This document shows, one piece after another, positions 8,475-18,370 of a stretch of DNA of 64,000 nt; the first letter of the stretch is position 1; each line of letters opens with the position of its first letter. The notes under the pieces are model-generated. The model was not told the origin of the DNA, made no database searches, and was given only the letters and a program-made list of their open reading frames with translations. The DNA comes from Thecaphora thlaspeos (lineage: Eukaryota > Basidiomycota > Ustilaginomycetes > Urocystidales > Glomosporiaceae): assembly GCA_900291925.1 (NCBI GenBank), contig UWYS01000009.1:248001-312000 (forward strand). The letters run 5' to 3'. A program made the position numbers and the translations under genes.

Positions 8475-10243
8475 ATGTCTACTCAGGCCAAGACGTGAGT
8501 ACCGCCCTACACGCAACACGACACAGCCAGCCAGTCAGCCAGTCATTCGATTCCAGACGTCCGTTGGTCGTCCGCCGGCCCTTCAGCCAGCCGACCCACC
8601 CATCCACCACACCAAGCCTCGACCCTGCACGACTACATGCTCGAACGATCTACATTCGTCTACTCCGCTCGCCGAACCACGTCTCTTCCAACGGCCAGCC
8701 AATCTCAACCGTCGGCTCTTGAGCTTTTGAGCTCGTCATGGGGAGGGAAGGGCATCGCATCAGGTGGCGGACTGCACTCTGGCCGAATCGGCTCTCTGCG
8801 AGTAGAGATTCAGCGATGTCGGGCTACAGCCGTACCGGTTCGCCTCGCCCAAGGGGCACCCGAGTTGGAGTGTTCACTGCGTATGGAGGCGAGCCCCTCC
8901 GGAGGAAAGTCGGGAAAGAGCTTCGCTGGAATGCTGGTCACAGGGCTGACCGAAGCTGGTCGTAACGCGACAGGCTCCTCCTACCGACACATCGACCTCT
9001 CGACACGCCAGGCTATTGGAGACTTCCGGCAAATTCCAGCCAAGCCACATGTTGGAAGAAACGAGGTTGACTGACATGCGCTCCTTCCATCTCTTTTGCA
9101 CTTCACAGCACCGTCCCGTCGGCACAGCAGGTGCTCGTTCCCGAGACCCTCCTCAAGAAGAGGAAGGTCGACCAGAAGGCCCGCGAGGAGAGGCTTTCGA
9201 AGCTCGCCGAGATCAAGAAGGTAAGCATCCCTTCTAGTTGAAGTTCAAACCCGGACAGCTCGTTGGCAGACGAGGCAAAGCGGACAGGCCGAATCGGACC
9301 GATACCGGACACGTTTGTCTGAAACGGGATCAGCAATGAAGAGGAGCCACGACGACGGAGGCAAAGCGACACAATGATGCATAACAACCACTCTTTTCGG
9401 GCTAGTCAAAGCACAATGCTGCCGAATTATACCATCTTTCGGGGCTGAGGTTTGTCGCGGTGGAACATGGACGTTCACCATGGAAGGGTCAGGGGAGGTG
9501 GGCGCTAGACGATGCTCTGCCCGGGTGACCTCTCGAGACGTAGCGGCGGGCCAACAGGCAAGTACCAGGTCGCTAACCCCCACGCTCCTATTGCCTCCCC
9601 TTGCGCCATCGCACCGCAGGCCCGCAAGGCTAAGCGCCAGGTCATCTTCAAGCGCGCCGAGCAGTACACCAAGGAGTACCGCGCCACCGAGCGTGAAGAG
9701 ATTCGCCTCCGCCGCGCCGCCAAGGCCAGCGGTGACTTCTACATCCCCGCCCAGACCAAGCTCGTCTTTGTTGTCCGTCTCCGCGGTATCAACAACATTG
9801 CGCCCAAGCCGCGCAAGATCATGCAGCTGCTCCGCCTCCTGCAGATCAACAACGGTGTCTTCATCAAGGTCAACAAGGCTACCTCGCAGATGCTCCAGCT
9901 GATCGAGCCCTACGTCGCCTACGGCACCCCCAACCTCAAGACGATCCGCGAGCTCGTCTACAAGCGCGGCTACGCCAAGATCCAGAAGCAGAGGATCCCG
10001 CTCACCGACAACGCCATCATCGAGAAGCACCTCGGACAATACGGCATCATCTCGGTCGAGGACCTCGTCCACGAGATTGCCACCGTCGGCCCCAACTTTA
10101 AGGCCGTCAACAACTTCCTCTGGACCTTCAAGCTCTCGAACCCCAACGGCGGCTTCGCCAAGAGGAAGTTCCTCCATTATGTCGAGGGCGGCGAGACCGG
10201 TGACCGAGGCAGCATCGACTCGCTCATCCGCAAGATGAACTAG
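8475..10243 (+). CDS. RPL7: 60S ribosomal protein uL30 (RPL7)
   Basis: Exons are 8475..8494, 9109..9220 and 9620..10243, all GT-AG and in phase, giving 251 residues, the usual size for eukaryotic Rpl7. The protein begins MSTQAKTTVPSAQQ, continues [19 protein letters not shown], and in exon 3 has [39 protein letters not shown], the conserved [13 protein letters not shown] and the C-terminal IDSLIRKMN. uL30 is a large-subunit protein near the 5S RNP region. Introns of 614 and 399 bp are long for this window; intron 2 holds the box C/D snoRNA candidate at 9366..9458. A long antisense frame over exon 3 is a codon-bias shadow. Confidence 0.97.
9366..9458 (+). ncRNA. Box C/D snoRNA in RPL7 intron 2 (snR39B-like, guides LSU Gm805-equivalent)
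   Basis: Box C is ATGATGC at 9374..9380 (6 of 7 to RUGAUGA) and box D is CTGA at 9445..9448. The outer 6-bp stem is GCGACA (9366..9371) with TGTCGC (9453..9458). Immediately 5' of box D, CCATCTTTCGGGG can pair over at least 12 bases with the highly conserved LSU rRNA stretch CCCGAAAGATGG. By the box D plus five rule the target is the G of CCCG, equivalent to budding-yeast 25S G805, the snR39B site as I recall it; yeast snR39 and snR59, encoded in RPL7 introns, target A807 in the same stretch. The rRNA sequence is from memory, but it is nearly universal. Confidence 0.8.
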
Positions 10244-11326
10244 GGACGCCGTGGCCTGATCCGCGACGGCGGAGAGCCCCTTGCTTAGCTAGCGCAGCTT
10301 GAGAGGGGCGCTGTGTCGTCACGGCAGACTTCGGTTCTTAATTCTTCATCGGTCTTTTCATCATCCTTTTCATGTTTCTTTTCGCTACTCGTTGGACGTC
10401 GTGAATCGATCCCCTTGTTCCGTGTCACTGTCGCGCTGGTCGGGGGTGGATCGATTTGAGAGAGAGGAGGACTGTTGGACCGGGGTTATTTGTTGTCGAC
10501 TCTTTCTTCCGTTCGCTATCAACAAAGAGGGGGCTCTTGATCAGAAGGGGGAAGAGAAGGGGGAATGGTTCACTCCGGTCCCAACATCGCAACGTCCTCA
10601 ACATCGGAAGGTCTTTCATTCGTGCTCAACGCGAACCGCCGAGCCCTAGGGCCCCCATCACCTTTTCCTGCTCCCAGTCAGTGTCGGGATGCAAGGGCAG
10701 GCTCGACAAACCTTCAAGGTCGGGAGTTGGATGGCTCAGGAGAGGAGCATCATTCCCAACCTACCAAACCCACCCCGCACAACACATAACCGGCTTTTCT
10801 CCCCTTCCGTTCTCTCTCGACCAGCAAGGGACGAAGGACAACCGGACGGACAGAGAGAGAGAAGGGAGGAGTTGGAGGATCATCACAACAAAAGGTCGTC
10901 CTGGCTCTTTATCTCCTGGATGCAAGCATCAACCAAACCCCCATGTACCATCAAACCAAAAAATCCTTCATGTGACCGCTCTCACCATCCTCTTGCCCTT
11001 CCTACATCTCTTTGATCCGTCGCTCTCTCCTTCCGTCCTTCCCCCCTCTTGCTGTAGAGAACGTAGGGTCGGCCGGTTACAAAATATAACACAATTTCTC
11101 GCATCGCATACACCTAGGAGTCTGAATCTGGCTGCGCTTGGTTCGGTGCTCAAGTGGGACGATGGAACCTCGTTGCTTTGACCGCGGGTCGGATGAGCGA
11201 TCGAAGACAGGTATGTACGCCATTGGGAGACGAGACGATGAGGCATTTATACGGACTGATGAAGAGGACAGATGGGAAACAGATTGAGCAGAGACAAACG
11301 ACGTTGTCGACCACAACGATGGTGGA
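10244..11326. other. Intergenic between convergent RPL7 and PHO8
   Basis: About 1.1 kb between two convergent stop codons. The frames here are Ser/Pro/Arg rich with no recognisable domain. This is probably 3' untranslated sequence of both genes. Confidence 0.5.
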
Positions 11327-13341
11327 TCAAGCGGCGTCCTTCTTGCCGTTGAGCTCCTTGGTGATGGCCTCGAGGTCGAGATCGAGGTACTCGGCGATGA
11401 ACTTGCCAATCTGCGGTTGTAAGTCAGCGAATTGCCCGACGGGTCAATTGCAAGGTCAGTAAAGTGGCTTCGAGTTGACTCGGCACCGGGGCGCGCGACC
11501 CTGTCACAGCTACTACTACTCACGTCGGTGTTCTCCTGGTTGCCCGCCAGCTTGGCAGCATTGAAGCCGTGGGCGTAGACGTTAATGTCGATGCCCGTGT
11601 GACCCTCGGTCAAGAAGCCGATCTCGGCTCTCCGTGCGCTCACGTCGGCGATGGCCTTGCGCACCTTATTAACGCCCGTCGGCGGCACGGGTGACTGCAT
11701 CCGGTAGTCGGCAGGATGGTGGTACTGCTCGGCGAAGAAGGTAAATCTGTCATCGCCCGGGGCGAGGGACGCCTCGGCGCCGAGCTCCTCCTTGACGGCA
11801 TCGAGGACCTTTTGCGCCTCTTCGTCGCTGACAGCCCCGCCCTGTCTGTCCGACTCGAAGCCCATTCCACCGCGGCCTAGCACCTTTTGGCGAATAAAGT
11901 CGAGCACGAGCTTGTCATCGAGCGTTCCGGCCTTGTTCTTGTGATGTTCGCGGACAAACTCGAGCAGCACGGCCGCCAGGATCGGCGTCGAGTGCTTGAC
12001 GTCGAGCAGCCGGTCCGGGTAGTAGGCGTAGTTGGGGTAGCCCTCGCTCAGCTGCCGGCCGAGCGTCACGCCGCCAGTCTCGTGGTCGCTTGTCGAAATG
12101 AGTATGGTGCGCTCATGTCGGTTGTTGTGCGAGTCAACAAACGCCTTGACCGTCTTGATCGTGTCCTGGTAGGCGAGCGCCTCGCGGGCGTGGCAGGCCG
12201 GGTCGTTGTTGTGAGCGCACAGGTCAATCTGAGAGCCTTCGATCATGATAATGAAGCCCTTCTTGTTGTCCTGCGACCGCGAGAGGAGGTTTAGCGCCTT
12301 GGTCGCCATCTGGGCGAGCGATGGGGGCCGGATGGCCATCGGCATGTTGAGCCGGTCGATGTCGAACGGCGTGCTGCCCGGAGCCAGCAGGGTCAGCAGC
12401 GGGAGCTTGACCTCGCTCGTCTCCATGTCATCGAACAAGGCCTTGGTCGCGATGGCCGCCTGATCGCGTTGAGATGCCGTGGCGCCTGCGAGCTTCCGGT
12501 TCGGCGAGAAAGCGACGCGCACGTCCCAGCCGAGCTCCTGCGCCACCTTGACGGTGTCCTCGTCGTCGAGACGGCAGGAGAGGGGCGACGACTGAGGAAG
12601 GAAGTTGCAGCCACCGCCGCCCATGGCGAGGTCGAGCGTCCTCTCTCCGAGCGGGTTCTGTTCGCCGCCGATCATCTGGGAAGCGATCAGCGGCTCTTCG
12701 GCCCGAGATGTGACGTGTGAGATGAAGGCGGCCGGCGTGGCGTCGGTCAGGCGCGTGGTGACGACAACGCCGGTCAGCAGGCCCTTGCGCTTGGCCGCCT
12801 CGAACACGGTGCCACAGGAACGACCGTCCGCGTCTACACCGATGGCGCCGTTGTAAGACTTCTTTGCGCAGGCGAATGCGGTGGCGCCGGCGGCTGAGTC
12901 GGTGATGAGCGAGTTGGAGGAGCGCGAGCGGTGGGTGCCGACGAGGATGGTGTCGAGCGGAAGGCGGTAGGCGGCGTCGTAGGCGGTGTTGTTAGTGAGG
13001 GCCTGGTAAAAGGCACGGGTGTAGGTTTCCGAGGCCGGACCGAAGCCGTCGCTGACCATCATGATGATGTTGTGCTTGGGGTGGGGCGGCCACGGCCAGG
13101 CAACTTGGGACAGCCCGCCGGCGAACCAAGCCATATACAGGGCGCCTAGGGCAAAGAAGAAGAGCTCGCGGAACCCGGCCTTGAGCCTGAAGGTCGGCTT
13201 GACGGTAGCTTTCTCGTCCACGGCGAACGCCTCGTGTCTTGTCGGTCGCTTTTCATCCTGCGAGACGGGCGCGGGAAGACGCTGGTCGTTACGCTTGGCG
13301 GCAAAATGGCGGCCCGGGAAGAGGTAGATGTTGGCCTCCAT
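11327..13341 (-). CDS. PHO8: Vacuolar repressible alkaline phosphatase, Pho8 type
   Basis: Exon 1 is 13341..11524 and exon 2 is 11410..11327 (GTGAGT donor, CCGCAG acceptor), giving 633 residues. A cytosolic N-terminal tail is followed by one signal-anchor helix at about residues 60-80 (ELFFFALGALYMAWFAGG), a type II topology as in yeast Pho8. Catalytic features are SDGFG (Asp98, metal), TDSAAGATA with Ser149 as the phosphorylated nucleophile, MIEGSQIDLCAH (Glu368, Asp373, His377), STSDHETGG (Asp419, His420) and a C-terminal GHTGIDINVYAHG metal site. It hydrolyses phosphate monoesters in the vacuole. The second exon supplies the last 27 residues, IGKFIAEYLDLD onwards. The open frame runs past the donor for over 100 residues, but that extension has no family character. 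Confidence 0.93.
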
Positions 13342-13745
13342 CCTGGTCTAGGGGAGCGGGTCAGGGTTGTCTAGTCCGAGAAGAAGGACGTTGTTGTGGC
13401 TGGTTCAGCGTGGGATGATATGAAGGAGGCGGGTGGGGCGGTGGTGGAAAGGGGGGAGAATGAGAGAGAGGCGGGATGAGGTCGAGGGTTGACGAGGGGA
13501 GGGAGCGAGGCTCAAGCGACACGCGCCCCTGTTGCGCACAGATCGCCCACTACTCGTGTTGCCCTCGCCTCCTTTGGCGGGCGCAGGCTGGCCTGGAAAA
13601 GGCGGTAAAAGAAAGACGACCCAAATGGAGCCTGACATCGGAACGCGCCGCTCCTTCGTACAGTACGCCACCCCTCTCTTCGCGCACTTCGCTCCTCTTC
13701 CTCAACCGGGACCAAGCCGATGACCGCCACTCGTGCGAAAATAAC

Positions 13746-15560
13746 ATGACCACGGACGGCCATCTCGCCACTGATGGCTCCAATCCGTCCACCTCTTGGC
13801 CAGCGGACCCGTTCGTCGCTGCGCCTCGACTCAGGCAGTTTATACGCCAACGCACCGACGCAGACTCGGCCGACCCGGCCTCGGTCGCCAGCGTCTCCGA
13901 GCGACTCCAGCGGGCGAGAATCAACGACCTCCGTCACAGACGCAACGTTGCTCACGAAGAGCTGAGGAAGAGGGAACGCGACCACATCGACCGCCGCTAC
14001 GTGGCTCCTCTCGGTATGACTACTCGCGCCGCAGCGCCATTGACGGGGAGATCACCGCTGGCACTGCCAACCTCAGCGTCCGGAAGCACCCTGGGGCTCG
14101 CCTTCCTCTCCCATACATCGCTCAACCAACAGGAGAGAGACCGTAGGCAGAGGAACGCACAGCTACAGAGAATCGCCGGACCCATCCCGCCGCAGAGCTG
14201 GAGGCGAGACCGCAGAGGATGCGGAGACTCCGACGTCAGCGAGAGCGTTGGCTCGCTACCCACGCAGTCGCTCGACCAGCGGCAGCAGGAGGTGATCGCT
14301 GAGAAGCGTAGGAAAACGACGCTGGTCAGAAGGAGGCGAATCTGCAGCGCACTGCGGGCTTTTGTCGATGACGACGACAAGGAAGCGGCTGTTCCCGCCT
14401 CCAAACGGCCCGCTCGCCAGCTGCCGACGCTACGAAGCATGGCGCTATGTGCGATTGCATCCTTCACTGTCTCACCGCCACAACAGACGAACAAGGACGA
14501 GCGGCGTTATCGCGCTCACCTGTTCGACCTCTCAATCGAGCACGTACCTCCCCACCTCCGTCGTACGATGGTGTCGCTCTGCGGACGTCAAGCTCGCCTC
14601 TTGGACCCAACCATAGGTACCCTGCTGAGCATCTTTCGGAGGTCGCGAAACGAGCGCAGCGACACAAGGAGGGTCCTGAAAGGCGACTCGGCTTTGGTTC
14701 CGGAAGCTCCTGGCGATGACGACGGTGAGGCGTGGGACGCGGACGACTCTGACACACCGTCTGGGATTCAGAAGCCAGCGGCCTCCCCAAACAGGTGGTC
14801 AGACGGCCTGCTGGACCTCTCGTTCTACGATTGCCTGGGACCCGGACAGATCCGCTTGGCTCTGAGCAGCAACCTCGTCGTGCTCAACTCCAACGTCGGC
14901 CTCCGGGCGCTGAGCCTGGCCGGCTTGCGACTCGACTTTGCAGATCCAGATGCTCTTCTCCGCATCTTCGACCGGCTCGCCAATCTCGAGCTGCTCAGCC
15001 TTGCCGGCTCGCGGGGCACGAGCAACGTCGCCATGGACCGAGGCATGTTCTTGAAACGGCTCAGTCGCGCTACGCGCCGGCTTCAGGTCCTCGACCTGTC
15101 CTGCTGCGACTGGGTCGACTCGGAGTCGATATGCTGCGTGTCGTGGTCCGAGTGGCCGCGGTTAGACGAACTGGTGCTGAGGGACTGCAAAGCATTCCAA
15201 CATCCTGCCGTTGCATCCTGTCCACGCGAGAACATCGAGCTGCCGGCCGACCTGCCTGGCGCTCTACGGATCGATGCAAGAGGCGACAAGGCGGCCAACT
15301 TTGTGGCGCCATGGCACGCCCTGCACCACGGCCATGAACGACGCGACGGCCACAGCTCGTCGGTCAGGTCTGTGCTTGTGGCGACACGCCCCGGGATACT
15401 GCCGAACCTGCCTTCGGCATCTCAGGGCTCAGCGGCCCCAGCAACGCCCGGACGACACGACGAGTCGATTCGTGGGCTCACACGCCAGACGGACGGCGGC
15501 TCTACCGTCATGGGACGGATACGAGGATCGACACTGCCGCTCGTCGAGCATCGGATATAG
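13746..15560 (+). CDS. Leucine-rich-repeat-like protein, function unknown
   Basis: A 604-residue frame from ATG 13746 (MTTDGHLATDG). The same frame stays open upstream to 13476, but that part overlaps the PHO8 promoter side and has no protein character, so the internal ATG is preferred. The first half is Arg-rich and charged, with a possible coiled stretch near LQRARINDLRHRRNVAHEEL. The second half has spaced leucine motifs of LRR type: [50 protein letters not shown] and LDELVLRDCKAF. This resembles the AMN1/F-box-associated cysteine-containing LRR style, but no F-box is seen. The C-terminal 100 residues are low complexity. It is divergent from PHO8 with 404 bp between starts. I do not recognise an orthologue. 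Confidence 0.65.
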   Translation: MTTDGHLATDGSNPSTSWPADPFVAAPRLRQFIRQRTDADSADPASVASVSERLQRARINDLRHRRNVAHEELRKRERDHIDRRYVAPLGMTTRAAAPLTGRSPLALPTSASGSTLGLAFLSHTSLNQQERDRRQRNAQLQRIAGPIPPQSWRRDRRGCGDSDVSESVGSLPTQSLDQRQQEVIAEKRRKTTLVRRRRICSALRAFVDDDDKEAAVPASKRPARQLPTLRSMALCAIASFTVSPPQQTNKDERRYRAHLFDLSIEHVPPHLRRTMVSLCGRQARLLDPTIGTLLSIFRRSRNERSDTRRVLKGDSALVPEAPGDDDGEAWDADDSDTPSGIQKPAASPNRWSDGLLDLSFYDCLGPGQIRLALSSNLVVLNSNVGLRALSLAGLRLDFADPDALLRIFDRLANLELLSLAGSRGTSNVAMDRGMFLKRLSRATRRLQVLDLSCCDWVDSESICCVSWSEWPRLDELVLRDCKAFQHPAVASCPRENIELPADLPGALRIDARGDKAANFVAPWHALHHGHERRDGHSSSVRSVLVATRPGILPNLPSASQGSAAPATPGRHDESIRGLTRQTDGGSTVMGRIRGSTLPLVEHRI

Positions 15561-15805
15561 GTCTCGGCATACCGCACGATCTTCGTCTAAGAGGTGAAGA
15601 GGTGGCAGTGGGAAAGGGCGTTGGTCCTGGACGCAGTAAGAGGCAGGCTCGAGGGCAGCGGAAGGAGATGGATCGAGGTGTGGTTCTGAAGGAAGACACT
15701 CGTGTTGACGGCTGATGACGTTTGTTGGTGGATCCAAAGTTGTGTGATATCGAGAGAGGGCTTCCCCTATCAAGGATCATATACATTACGTAAAAACCGC
15801 CATTC
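15561..15805. other. 3' flank of the LRR gene
   Basis: Short intergenic segment before the 5S rRNA gene; nothing else is seen in it. Confidence 0.4.
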
Positions 15806-15924
15806 ATTTGCGGCCACAGAACCATGAAACCACCGCATCCCGTCCGATCTGCGAAGCTAAGTAAGGTATCGCTCAGTTAGTACTGCGGTGGGGGAACCAC
15901 GCGGGAATCTTGAGTACTGCAGTT
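15806..15924 (+). rRNA. 5S ribosomal RNA (isolated copy)
   Basis: A 119-nt match to the basidiomycete 5S pattern: GCGGCCACAG, then CACCGCATCCCGTCCGATCTG, GTTAGTACTGCGGTGGGGG and CCACGCGGGAATCTTGAGTAC. The 5' and 3' ends pair through TTGCGG with CTGCAG. A T-rich stretch (CCTTTTTCCC) follows about 9 nt downstream and could act as the Pol III terminator. Compared with the usual sequence there is an extra A in GGGGGAACCAC and several substitutions in the box A region, so it may be a variant or a decayed copy. No other rRNA gene is near, which fits dispersed 5S genes. Confidence 0.85.
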
Positions 15925-18370
15925 TGCTTTCCTTTTTCCCTTTTTCGCCTTTCGGCATTTTGTGTCGAGATATGTCGTCATGGCAACGAGCGTTCATCGC
16001 AACGACGGGCGTCCATGGCCTTGCCCTACTTGAACAGAGCCGTGTATCTCGATGCGGAGGCTAGCGAGAAAATTGATGGCGAGCTTTCGAGAACAGCTGA
16101 GAGGGTCTCGTTCGCCTGCCAAGAGAACTCTACAAGATCCTATGCGTACTTAAGAAGGAAACCGCAGGACGAAAGGATGGGGCCTGTGGAGGCTCTAGTT
16201 CTCCATTCGAAATTTGTGTGATGGCGTATTTGGATCGCTGGGCACTCGTCGTCGTGCAGGTTGGACAACCTCTTCTTGGCGCCCTTTGACCGAGCGTCAT
16301 CCGCTTGGATGGAGCGAGAGGCGGGACGGCGCATCCGACGCTATCACCGTCGCACGAGAAGGCGGCTAGGTCCAGGGCAACGTGCAACGGGGGTCCCCAA
16401 TGCTGCAGTCTGCAGCCAAGGCCCAGGGCCCTTGCACACCACACCACGATGCGAAAGCGGGGCTGTGTTGCCTGTACTACCACATTTACGTCTCTCTCTG
16501 TTCACCTTTGTTGAAGCAGATTCTGAATTGTCAACCACAACGGAACGGCCGTCTAGTTAAGTTTCATTTGAGGGTAGAACTGATGCTTAATAGAGCTCAC
16601 GCGCAGGGAAAACACTATTTGATGTGGGTGTGCCGGTCGGTTTGCTTATGTACCTCTGCTGAGCTTGATCTCGTCTCGAGCAGGCGTGCCGAGCACACCT
16701 CTTGCACACTGTCTACTACAGAGAGTACCGTGAGTAACATGCACCTCTCACTCGGGCATCGACAACGAGAATGCCCGCGGAAGGCTGCCGTTGCGCCTCG
16801 ACACACTCGAGCCCGGCCTAGCCTCCTATCTCGTTTGTGAGCGCTGCACTGCTGCACTGCTGCTTTGTGCTCGGCATCCCGCGGCTTCGCGTGGATGCCT
16901 CGGATCCGGACTGCGTCGCGCTTCGCTCGGAACAAAGGCTGGCACAGCTGGCCTCTTCCCAGATTGACTCGCTGCCACCGCCACTCTAACTGCCCCGTAC
17001 GGCCTCCGATGGGAAGACAGACACGGATGCGCGGCCAACAAAGCGGCACAGGGTCGTATAGGGGCATTTGGCAGAGACGATACACTACTCACGCACCGCC
17101 TAGGAGGCAAGCTGCTCACGGCAAGCTGCTCACAGCAGGTGAGAATTGGAGCGGGCCTTGCGGCTACCTGCGCGGCAAAGAGGTCCGTCCAGCAGACCTG
17201 GATTGCTGGAGGCCCCGGCCGCGTACACCTTGAAGCTTGCTATAAAATAACAAGCCGTGGCCTTGAGCGTCCGTTTTTGTGCGTAGCCGAACGGCGGCGG
17301 GCCATGACATAGAAAGCCTTGGCGCGAGTGGTAAAAGGGTCCCGGGCCGCTTGACCGTACGCAGGCCACGATCGCGGAGGGCCGCTTGGCTGCGTCGCCT
17401 TTCGACGGCCCATGGCCAGCACGGCCAAATATCTCAATTGCACCGGGAAAATCGAGCATGGCCGCCGAATACAAAGTGAAGACGCACAACGCTGCCGGTC
17501 ACGGCAGGCACCAAACGAGCGCCCTCAGCACATCACAGCACGGCACAGCACAGCAAAGCACAGCAAAGCAAAGCAAAGCAGGGTTCTGCAGTCCACTAGG
17601 TCCTGGCCGCCTCGCCTCGTGTTGCCCGGCCCCTCGCTACCCCGTTGCCCCTTCCCACTCCTGCTCCCGTTCCCTCTTTTTCCCCCCTCACCACCACCCC
17701 CCACCCCCCACCCCCAATCCCCTGTGCTCCGGACGTCAACAGGACCTTCATTCCGCCCAAACCCTACCGGATCCACTCGTCCTCATACCCACCGGCAACA
17801 CCACCTCTCCATTCTTATTCCTTCCCCTTCCCTACCTACAGGCCGCAGATACCGTAACCACGACAGTGCCAACCCACAACCTGTCTCGATCCTGAGCACT
17901 CCTTCACGCCGAACTCTTCCCGTAGCGCTGCCTCCAGCTCGCTTTATCCCTCAACCCCACAGCCGCTCGCTCTGCCTCGCCCTACGCCATTCTTCCGAGA
18001 TCTCGGAGAGCCCGGCGATCCGCAGCTGTCGCTTCCCCAGCTTCCCACCGACGACTGAGCATATTCAGCACCTGAACGGTCCAGCTCATCACGCCCATCA
18101 GACGACGGACACGACAGCGTATCTCCCCTGCTCCTAGCGTACGCCAGCCGCGCTGACTCCACGGCGTCTGACAAGCCCACATCGGCGTCGACACACTACC
18201 GCCGCTAGCGCAACCGCCGTGTCTACGCTACGCATCGGGCTTCTTCATCCTTAGTATTGAGACCCCGGCTCAGCCCACGACACAAGCAAGGACTGAGTGG
18301 CTAGAGCGCACGCCACTACCCCCACCGACTCAGCAGTCGCAACGACACGGTCCCGCACAACATCCCAAAA
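15925..18370. other. 2.4-kb intergenic region
   Basis: No supported coding gene. The segment carries CAGCA/CAAAG simple repeats (about 17527..17585), a C-rich run (about 17685..17730) and, towards 18370, pyrimidine- and proline-codon-rich sequence typical of the long 5' leaders in this window. It probably contains the promoter and 5' UTR of the membrane-protein gene. Confidence 0.5.
17527..17585 (+). repeat. CACAG/CAAAG simple repeat
   Basis: Tandem 5-bp units CACAG drifting into CAAAG, about a dozen copies, in the upstream region of the membrane-protein gene. Confidence 0.8.

Noticed and set aside
8495..9108. Second snoRNA in RPL7 intron 1
   Set aside because: The intron is long enough, but I found no convincing box C with a paired box D and closing stem.
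9245..10177. 310-residue minus-strand frame over RPL7
   Set aside because: Antisense shadow of highly biased RPL7 codons (strings of Asp/Glu/Leu/Val); no domain.
13476..13745. Upstream extension of the LRR gene
   Set aside because: It lies in the divergent promoter with PHO8, has no ordered protein character and starts well before a better ATG.
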